The notes beneath the pieces are model-generated. The model saw nothing but the letters and a program-made list of their open reading frames with translations, searched no databases and was not told the DNA's origin. The translations under genes were made by a program, and so were the position numbers. 64,000 nucleotides of DNA from the NCBI RefSeq assembly GCF_000002985.6, contig NC_003279.8, positions 10,664,001 to 10,728,000 on the forward strand, written 5' to 3'. Positions 11,278 to 23,369 of this stretch are shown one piece after another; the stretch's first letter is position 1; each line of letters starts with the position of its first letter. This DNA is from Caenorhabditis elegans. Lineage: Eukaryota > Nematoda > Chromadorea > Rhabditida > Rhabditidae.

Positions 11278-12803
11278 TTATGCATTTTCCTCTTCTTTCT
11301 TTTCCTGACTTGCACCTTCTTGTTTATTCGTAGCACCTTTCATTTGAACCGAAAATCCTCCATTTCCATTCGGGACCATCTCAAAACTGTCTGTCGAGAG
11401 CCCAAACGGCGATAGACAGAAATTTCCGAAACCCTTCAGTTTTTCCATCACATCGGCTTTCATCGCCTCATTTCGATTATTAATTTTCTCATTGATTTCA
11501 GCGATTTTCCGATCAAGTTCGACGCGGCGTTTTGGAAGAGATTCCTGGAAAAAGTTTACTTCTAATTTCAAAAAGAAATCTACCAAAATCGATACCTGTA
11601 ACTGTTTATAATCTTCAATAGAATTCTCATACTTTTCTGACATATTCGAGTATGCAAACGCCCGTCGTTCCAGTGCTTTCTCGTTGGTTGCTCCAATCTG
11701 AAAATTGATTTTATTTGTTTCAAGCTAACTAGCTAATAGTAAGTCGCAAAATTTTGCTATCTAAGGGTCTCAACACGAAAACCGTTTGTTAAATGCAAAA
11801 GGACGCCTTTTGAGGATTACTGTAGTTTCCAACTATAGGAGCCGGGTTTTCGATTTATGAGAAATTAGTTTTCCGACATTTCGATTTTTTTTTAATTTTT
11901 TGAAAAATATCTTAAAATTTTGCCAATTTTTCCTCTTGTAGAAGATAATTATGTGTTTCCTGATGTTTTTTTCGTAAAAGTAAACAAAATTTGATAAAGA
12001 AAAGGATTTTTTTGTCAATTTTCAAAACCCTTTTCTTTTTGATTTTCAGGAAAAATGAAAATCGAAATTTTTGTTGGAAATTTCAGAAATACTTAAAGCT
12101 GCAAACTTTTATTCATTTTAACGCCAAATTTTAGTGACAAGGCCGTATTTTGTGGTCGAAATTGGGAAAATTTCGCGTCTGTGTAATATTTCATGCTCTC
12201 TTCAGTACCTCAATTGATTTCGACGCAGCTTCCACAGCAGATTCCCATTTTCTTAACTTGATAAGTGCAGCTGCTGAATTTGAAAGAAGAATCGATTGTA
12301 CTTCTGTGGATGTTGGAGGGCACGAGGCAATGGCTTCCTGGAAAAATTTCAATTGTATACTGTCGAAATAGACCGATCAAGCCGTTAATTTTGCAAGTCT
12401 GCGGCGCGTTGTATGCATGTAGATTTACGAAGAATTTTGTACTACACTCGGACAAGTGGGGATTTTTTTTGAGATGATTGTGTAGTTTTCAGCTAAAATT
12501 CTTGTTTGTAATTTTTCGATATTTTTAAAAATCAAAATTTTTGTTTTTCAAATTATTGTTTTCTTTACTATAAAATTATATGAAAATTGAATTAATACTT
12601 GTCCACGTGTAGTACAAAATCCTGCGTAAATCGACAAGCTTCAAACCGCGCCGCACGTTTGCAAAACATTCCAATACCTGATATTTTTCATTCGCCTTTT
12701 CGAATTCTCCATTCGCAAAGAAATTATTTCCTTCTTTTTTCAATGAATCCACTTTTGTTATCTGATCCTCTTCATCCTCGAAAATTTCTTCGATAATTGC
12801 CAT
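11278..12803 (-). CDS. ttc-1: TTC1-type tetratricopeptide-repeat co-chaperone
   Basis: Exons 12803-12678, 12337-12209, 11697-11596 and 11544-11278 encode 207 residues in phase. An acidic N-terminus leads into a three-TPR block, with helices at KKEGNNFFANGEFEKANEKY, at SNSAAALIKLRKWESAVEAA and at KALERRAFAYSNMSEKYENS. A conserved C-terminal segment follows (LKGFGNFCLSPFGLSTDSF), matching the tail of animal TTC1. TTC1 TPRs bind the EEVD tail of Hsp70/Hsp90 and have been linked to Ras and G-alpha signalling. The start codon lies 259 bp downstream of the lonp-1 stop on the same strand, so co-transcription with lonp-1 is plausible. Introns 1 and 3 carry repeats described separately. The family call is firm. 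Confidence 0.9.
11698..12208. repeat. ttc-1 intron with dispersed-repeat sequence
   Basis: It contains a stretch (about 11755-11860) with GTCTCAACACGAAAACC, GCAAAAGGACGCCTTT and GGAGCCGGGTTTTCG. Related 'cgagacc ... gcgcctttaaagatta' blocks lie in a lonp-1 intron (16700-17035), 5' of sdha-2 (21690-21760) and near 24545 and 26225. Noncoding. Confidence 0.6.
12369..12670. repeat. Inverted repeat in ttc-1 intron 1
   Basis: The left arm contains GCAAGTCTGCGGCGCGTTG and TACGAAGAATTTTGTACTAC; the right arm (12601-12670) contains GTAGTACAAAATCCTGCGTA and CGCGCCGCACGTTTGCAAAA. The arms of about 75-90 bp pair with a roughly 130-bp AT-rich loop. No ORF of its own. Confidence 0.75.
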
Positions 12804-13062
12804 TTCTAAAGCTGAAAATAATGGTTTTTAAATAAAGAGAATATTATTTAGAATTTAAATGAAAAATATTTGAAAAGATCAAACAACTTGAGATTATTAA
12901 AATTAAAAAAAAAACAAAAATAAAAGTAGGAAAATGTTTATAGCCTGAACTTTTTTCTTTTCAAAACGTTTTTAAAATAACAAAACAAGAAAAAATGGAT
13001 TAGGTGAATCAACAAAATCTATCTGAAAGGTATTAACTGGGGGTGAAAGAAAGGGACACGTA

Positions 13063-16000
13063 TTATTGGAAGAGATGCTCGTAGAGCTCATCATAATGCG
13101 AAACGAATCGAATATCCAACTCTGATTTCATGAATTCTGGTAAATCATCAAAGTCTCGACGATTCTCATTTGGAAGGAAGACTCGTTTTGCTCCGACACG
13201 GCGAGCCTGAAAAAAAATGAAATTTTTGAACGAAAAAAGAACAGAGGACCCACCGCGATCACTTTTTCCCGAATTCCACCAACTGGCAGCACTTTTCCGG
13301 TTAATGAAATTTCACCAGTCATCGCCATGTCCTGCACAACAGGTCGGTCTAAAGCGAGTGAAAGAAGACTTGAGACAAGAGTTACTCCTGCAGATGGTCC
13401 GTCTTTTGGTGTTGCTCCCTAGAAAAATGGAATTGGTTAGTTGAAATTATTTCAAGATTAAGCTCACTTCGGGTACATGAATATGAATATGTGCTTTATC
13501 GAAGAATTTGTTATCGGGTTGCTCTCTTGCAAGAATTCCTTTTGCAACAGTCAACGCTGTTCGAACACTTTCTTTCATTACATCTCCTAAATTTCCAGTT
13601 GTTTCAATACTTCCATCCTTATCATTTGTCAAATCAACAGGTCGTTTCAATACAGTTTCAATATAAAGTGCAGATCCACCCATTGCTGTCCATGCGAGAC
13701 CCATTATCACCTGAACGGAACGTGAATTAAGTTTTTAAAACAGTTTTTTCGCTTACTCCAGGCGGTGTTACTTCATACATTCGATCTGATGTGAATTTGG
13801 GTCTTCCAACGAACTTTTGCAAGTTTTCTGTGCAAACTACAATTTGTTCGGCTGAAGATTTTAAACAATCTGCAGATGATGTAGAGGTGATTGGTTCGGC
13901 TTCTGAGTTTTCAGTGATAGCAGTTGTTGCTTTTTCGGCTGGCTCCTCATCCTCGTTTTGTTGTTCAGCAATTTGAAGAGCTGCTTTACGGAAAATCTGG
14001 AAAAAAAAGGTAATTTCTATAAGCAATCTAAATATAATTGTCGAAACAGAACAATCAACTCGAGGCGCGGATCTGAGACCCGAAGAACTCGGGGGATGTC
14101 CAATTGGGGGATTACCAACTCGGGGGATTGGCCCCGCCCACAGAACCGTGGCTTGCAATACGCCCATTTCTGCAACTGCCGCACGGTTTAAAAATTATTT
14201 TTTCTTGTTAATTCTCGCTCTATTGAGAAAAATACAGTTTTAAAACCGTGCGGCAGTTGCAGAAATGGGCGTATTGCAAGCCACGGTTATGTGGGCGGGG
14301 CCAATCCCCCGAGTTGGTAATCCCCCCAATTGGACATCCCCCGAGTTCTTCGGGTCTCGCGGATCGTCCTGTTTTTACCAAAACATACTCTTTCAATATG
14401 TTGCTGTAAATTTCTGACTCCAGATTCACGACAGTAATGCTTAATGAGCTCTTCCAACGCAGAATCTTCAATTTTCAGTTGTTCTGTGGCGAGAGATGTG
14501 TCTTTTCTGAGTTGAGGAATGAGATGTTGATGAGCAATTTCAACTTTTTCCTCGGCTAAATAACCGCTAACATCAATCATTTCCATTCGATCACGAAGTG
14601 GTCCCGGGATTTTTGAAATCTCGTTTGCCGTGCAAATGAACAAAACTCTGAAAATTAGAAATAAAATTATAGAACCAAGAGGAGAAGCATCTTCAAACCT
14701 AGACAAATCAACTGGAACATCCAAGAAATGATCATTAAAATTCGCATTTTGTTCTGGATCAAGAAGTTCCAAAAGTGCCGATGCGGGATCTCCATGGAAT
14801 CCAGCTCCGCCGATTTTGTCGACTTCATCGATAAGAACAAGAGGATTCTCAGTTTTCACTTTCTTCATGCATTGAATCATTTTTCCAGGCATTGCACCGA
14901 CATATGTACGACGATGTCCCTTGATTTCTGCCACATCAGTCATTCCACCAACTGAGAAACGGAAATACTGCAAATGTTAGATTTAATTTTAACAAGAGAA
15001 AGTTTAGGAAAAAAAACTGAACCTCTCGATTCAAGGCAGTCGCAATTGATTTCGCAATAGAAGTTTTTCCAACTCCAGGTGGTCCATGGAAGCATAGAAT
15101 CTTTCCACCAATTGATTTTCGAAGTAAATTGACTGCAATAAACTCCATAATTCGTTCTTTAACATCTTTCATTCCATAATGTCCTTCATCAAGAGCTTTC
15201 TTTGCAACTGAAAGACGACGATTCTCGGGTGATGTAAGTCCCCAGGGTACTGATGTCAACCATTCCAGGTAGTTTCTGAAAAAAAACGGAACTCAATTTT
15301 TTTTTTGCTTTAAAACATTTAAAATAGTCTGACATTCAGGAAAAAATGCACTTAAAAATGATATTTTTCAGTTTTGAATTTCTTTCAAAACGAGAACTGT
15401 AAGACCAATCGGCGAACCAATCAAAAGGAGTGGGCGGAGTTCCTGGTCGTCGATCCTGTAGTTCTCATTTTGAAGAAAATTAAAATAAATAGATTAACCA
15501 AAAGTGAATAATAGAAATTTAGAAAGTTGGAGTTTTCGTTTAATTTTAAACAATTTTTTGGGGTTTTAATAAAAAAGTTTAAAATTTCTGAACTATTATT
15601 TTTTTTTATATTCCGGAAAATTGAAATTTTTTTAAATTGAAATGTCGAATTGTCAACTTTTCGATAAAAAAAAACATTTCAATTTTTCACGACATCCAGG
15701 AGCTGGTTTCTGAACACTTCATAAACAATCCGGAAGCTTTTGGAGAAATTTTGATTTTTGGAAAAAGAATTCGAAAAAAAATTCGATTGGAAAATTGGAA
15801 AAAAGTTTACTTTTCCGAGCATTTTTAGCCTTTTAAATGCATATATATATTTTTCTATAAAACTAATATAATTTTCAATATCTACCTCGTGACACTAAAT
15901 TCACTGGAATGCGGATCCAAAAACTGCAACTTTGTCTTTTCTTCGTTAATAACTTTCAATGCATATTCTGGAACTGCCAATGTTTTGATTCTTTCATCAA

Positions 16001-18372
16001 TTTTCTCAATAATAGTCGTCTTCTCATCCTTTTCAATTCCCAACTCCTTTTTGATTACTTTCAATTGCTCATTGAGCAAGTATTTCCTATGATGATCCTG
16101 AACCTTCTTCTCAACATCTTTATTGATATCATACTTCAATTTGGCAACTGCTTTCTCCTTTTGAATCAGAAGAAGAGCAATTTTGAGTCGCTTTGAAACC
16201 TAAAAAAATAATATAATTATTTTCATTTAAAAAAATTTAAATTTAAATTTACATCAATTTCATCCATCATTTCCTGAAGATCTTTTGTTTCTGCAGATTG
16301 TACAAGAGTTGCAACAAGATCACATAGATAAACTGGATTATCGATTACATTTTGAGATGGATGAAGTAGAAGATTGATTTGTTGACCGAAGAGTTGATTG
16401 AATTGTACTACATCTCTGAAATAATATTTGAATTTAGGAAATTGGAAACTCATAAAATCAAAAAATAACTTTCGGAATCAAGGTTTTTTTCAATTTGCAG
16501 GGGAAAAAATGCAAATTTTCTATATTTTTTTCTCGAAATATACACAGTTTTTGTTGAATTTATAGTTTTATCCTTTTTTCAATAATTTTACTACAATCTT
16601 TTTCGTTTTTTTTTTCGATTTTACTTTTGGCCATTGTAAAATACATAACATTTTGCAGATTATTTCCGTATTTTCGATTCAAAATGATTAATATACATTT
16701 TATTGTACCCGGTCGCATTTCTCCTGTTATTCAAAAAAGTGTGCGCCTTTAAAGATTACTTTAATTTCAAACTATTGTTTTTTTCGGAATTTTCGTCGAT
16801 TTCTCATAGCTTTTCACACAATACACACAAGTTTTTTATAAATGTAATGACACAGATTTTATTTTCGAACTTTGCGATTTTTTTTTAATCTTATGTATAT
16901 AATTTTCAACGAGAATTTATGATAATCGATGAAAATTTCCGAGCAACGAATATTTGAAGTTACAGTACTCTTCAAAGGGATATATCCTTTTTAGATTACA
17001 ATAAGTTTGTCGTGTCGAGACCGGGTATCGTAATATTGAGGTACAAATGGCTAAATAATCGCAACTTGATATTACCGAATCGTCTGCACAATGGCCATCA
17101 TCGTAGCCTTCGTTTCATTATTCTTGGGCACTGGCTCTGCAACAACATTCTCGGTTCGAACCATAATAATTCCTTTTTTCTGTTTTTCTCCAGTTGCTGA
17201 TGGTGGTGTTGTCTTCTCTTCTTTCTCTTCTGTTGCTGAAATTTCTGGAGCCACTGAAGCCACTGAAGGTGCAAGTGGAGGTGGTGATGGTGGTGGAGTG
17301 AGTGGTGATGTTGCTGATGCTGCACGCTTTCCACGAGCACGTCTTCCATTCAATGGAGTCTCATTTTTCGGTGTAATTTCGTCAATTGGTTCAAGAGCAC
17401 GAATTCTTCGATGAGCACTGAGTACCAGCTCAAGAACACTTCCCTGATCACGGACTTCGATAATTTGAACGAAAGAACCAGTTGGGTAGACTTCTGATAG
17501 AGATGTGATCGTTTCTTCTTTGTTTCTGGAAAAAAATATACTAATTTGCGCGGGAATTCAAAAATAATTCAGCAATTTTAATCCATTTTTTGTTGCAAAA
17601 TTGAAAAAAATACAAAACAATTTTGAAAAAGTGTATAAATTTTTTAGAAGTTATAGTCGGTATATAGAAGATTGATTTTTTTCTGTTATTTGATGATTCC
17701 AATAACAAAAATGGTTCCAAATCAAAAATATCAGGCAAAAACTGTAAAAGCATTTCCTCGGGGAGTACACGAGCTCCGTATATCAACACATGACTAGTTT
17801 TTCGGCGATTGTTCCATTTTTAAGTCAAGAAGAGATCCATTCAAAAACTACATACTCATCGTCTCTCTTCACAAAAACTCCAGCATACGGCTGTTTCAGT
17901 GAAAGCTGTCGCCTGATCAGTGCTTTTAAATTGTCATCTTTCACGATCTGAAATTTTAATTTTCAGTTTTCCGCCAAATACGTTATCTAATCTCACATCA
18001 ACTTTCTTGATAAATCCTGGAAATAGTGGATATCGATTGATAGCTAACATTGGGACATTTGGCATATCGGCTGGCACTTGAATCGGTGACATTCCTCCCT
18101 GAAAATCAATTAAAATCGTCTTTTAATGACTGAAATTCTAAAAAACTTACCAAATCTTTGTACAGTTCCAATGAGTCATCCACAGCGATTGGATCGTCAT
18201 GAGTGGAATAAAACCTCCTTTCTCCTGAATTTCCTGCTAATTCCATAGATTTCATCATTAAAATCGATTGATTTCTTTGAGAAAATGTGGCAAAGCTTTG
18301 ATGTGCTGAAGCAGCGGCAAGAAGCCGCGTGCGAGTTGCCCCGCGGAGTAAAACCGCTCCAGCGCGGTACAT
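13063..18372 (-). CDS. lonp-1: Mitochondrial Lon protease (AAA+ serine protease)
   Basis: Thirteen exons: 18372-18151, 18098-17997, 17947-17856, 17525-17076, 16415-16253, 16199-15886, 15275-15023, 14967-14699, 14647-14389, 13996-13757, 13710-13468, 13418-13254 and 13206-13063. They encode 971 residues with every phase closed. A basic, Ala/Ser-rich presequence (from [11 protein letters not shown]) targets the matrix. The LON N-domain follows (FPGFIKKVD onward), interrupted by a Pro/Thr-rich insert (about residues 185-260). The AAA+ module has Walker A GPPGVGKT at 512-519 and Walker [11 protein letters not shown] at about 574-583. The protease domain has catalytic Ser878 (PKDGPSAG) and Lys921 (GGIREKV), 43 residues apart as in other Lons. 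It degrades damaged matrix proteins, and its ATPase and protease residues are intact. spcs-1 ends 249 bp upstream and ttc-1 begins 259 bp downstream. Confidence 0.97.
14075..14358. repeat. Near-perfect hairpin element in a lonp-1 intron
   Basis: The left arm 14075-14191 is the reverse complement of 14241-14358, with about one substitution and one 1-bp indel over some 117 bp and a loop near 50 bp. The arms are GC-rich for this genome (for example GGCCCCGCCCACA and CTGCAACTGCCGCACGG). It sits between the exons ending 14389 and starting 13996, so the pre-mRNA should form a long duplex. Confidence 0.9.
15276..15885. other. lonp-1 intron between exons 6 and 7
   Basis: 610 bp, AT-rich. A short GC-richer stretch (about 15390-15470) with GGCGAACCAATCAAAAGGAG looks like a fragment of a dispersed repeat. 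No exon seen. Confidence 0.5.
16416..17075. repeat. lonp-1 intron 4 with dispersed 'gtcgtgtcgagaccggg' repeat
   Basis: TACCCGGTCGCATTTCTCC near 16705 is inverted at 17010-17035 as GTCGTGTCGAGACCGGGTA, enclosing GTGCGCCTTTAAAGATTAC and TACAGTACTCTTCAAAGG. Palindromic non-coding element of the family also seen in ttc-1 intron 3. Confidence 0.65.
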
Positions 18373-18621
18373 TTCTGTTGAACGGGGAGTAGGATAGGAG
18401 GATTCAAGACTTCAGAATAAAAAAGTAAAATGTGTCGCATTAAAACGTCAATAAAATATTAAAATCGTTGTAGATTGAAAATGAATTTATTATGGTTCAG
18501 AAGATGATTCTTATATCACACAGAAAAATGAAGAAGAGCTCATAAATAATTTAATTTAAAATAAATATTTGACCAGATCCCGAGTAAAACGTTTTTCTTT
18601 AGTTTTTGCATCATTGCCGAT

Positions 18622-19040
18622 TTATTTCGTCTTCTTTGTCTCCTTTTTCTTGTCTCCAGATTCTTGTGGTTCCGCAGGTGTGTGCCACTGAAAATTAAAA
18701 CATTTTATACGATTTCTGTAACTTTTTCTCACCACAATCGGGTTCTTTCTGAAGAGGAATGGCCATGGTGGAAGAATGATGAGAGCTGTGAACGCAGATG
18801 CTCCCAGCACTGTGAACATGGCATATGAAAGCTGTTGAGTCCAGAATCCAACGAGGAAGCCAATAATTCCAGCAATAGTGAGGATTACCTAAATTTTATT
18901 GCTTTATTTTATGTAATTTCAGTCAATCAATTGTGGTTTGTTACCTGGTAAGTTCTCTCGGCGACTTTCTGTCCTTGAAAATCAATATGCGACGATAGTT
19001 TCTGCAGTGGAGCAGGGAGCATTGCAATCATTCCGTCCAT
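18622..19040 (-). CDS. spcs-1: Signal peptidase complex 12-kDa subunit (SPC12/SPCS1)
   Basis: Exons 19040-18945, 18888-18733 and 18687-18622 encode 105 residues in phase. The N-terminal segment (HIDFQGQKVAERTYQ) is the conserved cytosolic part of SPC12 proteins. Two membrane spans follow, VILTIAGIIGFLVGFWTQQL and YAMFTVLGASAFTALIIL, then the PPWPF turn and a Lys-rich cytosolic tail. SPC12 is a non-catalytic subunit of the ER signal peptidase complex, which removes signal peptides from secretory proteins. Length and topology are normal. It lies 337 bp after sdha-2 and 249 bp before lonp-1 on the same strand. Confidence 0.94.
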
Positions 19041-19377
19041 GGTTAATTATGTAATAATTAAAAATCAAATTCAGTTATAAAAATACAAAAAGATTAAAGC
19101 AAAACGAATTCGGAATAATTTTGTTCCAACACTCCTTCATACAATGACGTAAAATAGAGATTTTCCATGGAGCGCACTTGCACATTTCATATTTTGAAGA
19201 ACATTTGCAAATATTTGTGGATTGAAAACCAGAAATAAATCTTAAATAAGCTTAAATTGATATATTATTAAATTCAATAAACTTTATTCTAATCAGGAAA
19301 CAAATAAATTTCACACAAAAGAAAAAAACATACAGCTCGAACACAATTATGTGAACAAAGAAGAACAAAACAACGAA

Positions 19378-21583
19378 TTAATACGATCGGACCTTTGGTG
19401 GAACCCAGTCGGTTTCAGATTTATCGAGAGTTTTGTCGATAACTGGGCGGTATGTCAAATCAACAGCTCCAGTTTTCGTATCGATACCGATGATGGAATG
19501 CTTGCGCCAGTGCTGATCAAACGGTTTTTTCTGCTGTCCCTCAAGTGGATTGCTGTAGTCATATTCGTCAATTCTTTCTTGGAAATCATCACGAGCGTGG
19601 GCTCCACGAGATTCAGTGCGATTTTCGGCGGCGACGATGGTTTGATTGGCGTTGATAAGCAAATTCTGAAGCTCGAGAGTTTCGACAAGCTCCGAATTCC
19701 ATACTTTTCCAGAGTCGGCACACGCCTTCAAATTTTGTTGCTCTTTGTAGATGGAGGACATTTTATCGACTCCTTCCTGAAAATATCCAATATTTTTTGA
19801 AAATAGAATAAATCTGTATTTACTTACCTTCAAAAGATCGCCCCGTCTGAAAACAGCAGCATGTTTCTGCATTGTCATTTGCATCTTTTGTCTTAATTCG
19901 ATAGATGAAATATCTCCTTTTGAGTGCAAAAGTCCGTTCAAATTGTCACACGATTTCTCTTCACAATTTACCGGAAGCTCCGGGATTGAATCTCCTGGTT
20001 TGTTCTCATTAAGGATACTGAAATCTTTAGTTTAAACCTGTTCAGATAAATGAAACTAACGTGAGAGCGCAAGATCTTCCAAAGATAACCAAATCTAGAA
20101 GGGAATTTGCTCCGAGACGATTTGCTCCATGAACTGAATGTGCTGCACATTCACCAGCGGCATAGAGTCCTGGAATCACTTTATCTCCTCCTTCAGGTGT
20201 GAAATCGAGAACTTGTCCCTTGTAATTCGTAGGAACTCCTCCCATGTTGTAGTGAACAGTTGGAATGACTGGAATCGGCTCTTTGGTTACATCCACACCA
20301 GCAAAGATTTGAGCGGTTTCCGAGATTCCTGAAAGAAAATTATTAACAATTGAAAACACTAATATCACGTACCTGGCAATCGTTGTTGAAGCTGTTCAGC
20401 TGGAAGATGATGCAATTGAAGGTAAATATGATCTTTGTTTGGTCCGACTCCTCTTCCTTCATTAATTTCCATAGTCATGGCTCTTGAAACAACATCTCTT
20501 GACGCTAAATCCTTGGCATTCGGTGCATATCTTTCCATAAATCGTTCTCCTTGCGAATTGACCAAATATCCACCCTCTCCTCGTGATCCTTCGGTGATCA
20601 AACATCCAACTCCGTAGATTCCAGTTGGATGGAATTGAACAAACTCCATATCAGAATTACGAATACCTGCACGAGCGGTAAGAGCGGTTCCATCACCAGT
20701 ACAAGTGTGAGCAGATGTACACGAGAAGTAAGCTCTTCCATAGCCTCCGGTGGCGAGGACAGTGTTCTTTGCGCGGAAACGATGAATCTGTCCAGTTTCA
20801 ATGTCCAGTGCAACGACGCCAATGCATTTTCCCTTATCCATAATCAAATCCAAAGCGAAATACTCGACAAAATAATTACAGTCGTATTGAAGAGATGCAC
20901 CGTAGAGGGTATGAAGAAGTGAGTGTCCAGTTCTATCGGCCACACAGCAAGTACGGTGAGCCTGTCCTCCACGACCGAAATCATTAGATTGACCTCCAAA
21001 AGCCCGTTGATAAATTTTTCCGTCTGTTGTACGCGAGAAAGGCATTCCTGCAAGAAAATTGTTGTTTTTTAATGTTAGAGAATCTTATTGACCGTAATTT
21101 TCAAGTTCAATAATAGCTCTTTCGGCTTCTCGAGTCATATAGTGAATCGCGTCTTGATCTCCAAGCCAATCGGACCCTTTTACAGTGTCGTAGAAGTGCC
21201 AGCGCCAGTTATCTGGATTCATATTTCCCAAAGCGGCGTTCACACCTAAAAATCAAAATTTAAATTCTGTTCGTATACTTTGAGCGGCTCACCTCCTTGA
21301 GCCGCGACTGTGTGCGATCTTGTGGGGAAAAGCTTCGTAATGACGGCAGTTTTCATTCCACCTTCGGAGAGTCCCATCGCAGCTCTCAAACCGGCTCCTC
21401 CTGCTCCCACAACAACCGCGTCAAAAGTGTGATCAACGACATCAAAATTGGTGGTTGCGCTCACTTGTTTTCTTTGAAAATTGATAAAATTAGTGAAATG
21501 GCGTTAGAAAATAAATTATCTCACTTCATATAAGTGCGAACAGGTGTTTTCGCACGGTTTATCGACTTTACGACATTAAGCAT
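19378..21583 (-). CDS. sdha-2: Succinate dehydrogenase flavoprotein subunit (complex II, SDHA)
   Basis: Exons 21583-21525, 21471-21293, 21245-21093, 21047-20373, 20328-20061, 20017-19828 and 19776-19378 encode 640 residues in phase. A short basic presequence ([18 protein letters not shown]) directs matrix import. The FAD fold begins [11 protein letters not shown] (42-49); the covalent-FAD His is His73 in [11 protein letters not shown]. Other family blocks present include [41 protein letters not shown] and [14 protein letters not shown]. It oxidises succinate to fumarate, passing electrons via SDHB to ubiquinone in the inner membrane. Nematodes have two SDHA paralogues; sdha-2 is assigned from remembered synteny with lonp-1. 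A TTTATT (AATAAA on this strand) lies about 95 bp beyond the stop. No catalytic lesions seen. Confidence 0.96.
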
Positions 21584-22040
21584 CTTGCTGAAAATACAGG
21601 AAAAATATAGAACGTTCAGAAAAACAAATAAAAATCCGATAACGGTTGAGGTGAAACCAAAAATGAGTTGGCCGCGCGAACGATACACCGTAGTTCACAC
21701 TTTCGGTGCGAGACCCACCGCTCAATTTTTGTTCCTGCGCCTTTAAGTTTGAAACAACTACGGTACATTTTTCTCTATTTATTTACATGAAATTTCTGAA
21801 AAGAAACGTTTCATTTGAAATTTTATCGTAAATTTACATCTTCATTTCATAAAATTCCAGAAGAGAAAAACAATACACAAACACGACTTTTAAAAACCAA
21901 AGGCCTGTCGTTCATTTTCGAAAACTAACAGTCTAAAAATGAAAACAAAAAAAAAAAGAAAATGATGTTTTATTGATAGGGGCCTAGAGCAGGACACGAA
22001 CTCGAAGATTAGTTTGCCAATCCATCCAGATGAATGGTAT
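21584..22040. other. Gap between NDUFA13 and sdha-2 with repeat fragment
   Basis: The 457 bp between co-oriented genes contains a repeat fragment (about 21690-21765: GGTGCGAGACCCACCGC and GCGCCTTTAAGTTTG). Either an internal promoter for sdha-2 or an intercistronic region expanded by the repeat is possible. Confidence 0.5.
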
Positions 22041-23053
22041 TTACCAGAACCACTTGGACATCCATTGTGGGAACCAATTATCGTAGAATTTCGGTCCAGC
22101 GTACTCAGAGTGTTGGCGCCAAAGATGATCACGGGTTTCATTTGATCCCCTTGAGTGAACGAATACCTAAAAAATATGATAAGCTCCAGAATTGTTATAA
22201 ATTTTTTACCTCAGTAGCAGTTGGATCCCACCACTTGTCTCCGAGAGTAAAGTACACTGGCTCTCCGTACCAGGTTCCAGTCTTCCATCCTGGAACATCC
22301 TTCATAATTTCCTCTTCCAGAGCACGATTCTTGGCCAACAATTTGAGCCAATATCTGTCACGCTCGGCAGTCAAGAACGGCTCCATTGCGTTGTTGATGT
22401 CAACATCTTCGAACTTTTCAGTGCTGTAAACTTGATATTTTTGGAGATAAATTCACTAGTTATCTTACATGTCCTTCTTCTTTCCTTCAAGAGCAGCATA
22501 GACTCCGTAGGCAGTAGCTCCGAAAATGGCGGCGACGACGGTTCCAGCTTAAATTTGTGATTGATTTTAAGAAAGTTTTGTGTTTTGAATCAAAATTTGA
22601 TAGACAGAAACTTAAAAATAGAATACTGTTTCAACAATAAATTTGATAAAAATGTATTTATTCTTCGCGTTATATTATTTATAGAAAATAGTGTGAAATA
22701 TCAAAAATTACAGCAAAATAGCAAACTGATCCCAAAATATTATGCTAAAAACGTTCTCTGTCATTTATATTTTATTGCTCAAGACAAACAGCTTTATTTT
22801 TATAAATAGCGTCTAAGCCTTTTTATTCTTTAAAGTTTCTTGAGAATCGTTTTTCAAAATATTTATTCTGTATTTCACAGCATTCTTCTCAATTTTTTCG
22901 GCGTTTTGCGTTGTTTCATTTCGAGTAATATTTTAAAGCAAAAAAAAACAACTCACGACTCCAGACAAGCTTCGGAAAAGTGCGATGGAAGTTGAATGCA
23001 CGATAGCCTCCTTTTGGAGGCATATCCTGCCGAAACTCTGCTCCAGTGGCCAT
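22041..23053 (-). CDS. NADH dehydrogenase (complex I) subunit NDUFA13 / GRIM-19
   Basis: Exons 23053-22957, 22547-22469, 22423-22210 and 22166-22041 encode 171 residues in phase. The N-terminus (FRQDMPPKGGYRAFNFHRTF) matches the QDMPPPGGY start of NDUFA13. A single membrane span (GTVVAAIFGATAYGVYAAL) follows, then a charged coiled region containing AEEE-like RALEEEIMKDVPGW, corresponding to EEEAIIMKDVPDW in vertebrates. The C-terminus ends in an aromatic WMSKWFW. NDUFA13 is a supernumerary inner-membrane subunit required for complex I assembly. It is the first gene of the minus-strand cluster; sdha-2 follows after 457 bp. It shares a 316-bp divergent promoter with kbp-5. The C. elegans name, recalled only as C34B2.8, is left blank. 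Confidence 0.93.
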
Positions 23054-23369
23054 TTTACCTGAAAATAATGAATATAAATTCGATAAAAAACCGAATAAAT
23101 TATAAAAATCGATAATTTCGTTGAGGAAAAAAAAACTTGCAAACAGAATAGAAATTGATAAGTCGGGCAAAATGTGCGGCACGGGAATGTGGGCGTGGTC
23201 TTCGTCGCAACACTGCGGCGCACTTTCACAGCGATTTATTATTTTGGCGCGTTTATCTTTTTTTTTTGAAGACGTATTTTGCATTTATCGCTTGTTTTCT
23301 TCTTGAAATTGCTTTTTTAATATAAAAATCTGCTTTCAAACAAAATTCAAACTTATTTTCAGTACTAAA
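23054..23369. promoter_or_regulatory. Divergent promoter (NDUFA13 cluster / kbp-5)
   Basis: The 316-bp interval has a GC-rich core at about 23165-23250 (TGTGGGCGTGGTC, TGCGGCGCAC). GGGCGTGG is an SP/KLF-type box. It is the probable promoter of the whole minus-strand mitochondrial block as well as kbp-5. Confidence 0.55.

Noticed and set aside
12265-12477. Plus-strand ORF across the ttc-1 intron/exon
   Set aside because: Antisense shadow of ttc-1 exon 2 plus one arm of an intronic inverted repeat.
17072-17414. Overlapping ORFs on both strands in the Pro/Thr-rich part of Lon
   Set aside because: The real frame is lonp-1 exon 4; the others are shadows of its low-complexity insert.
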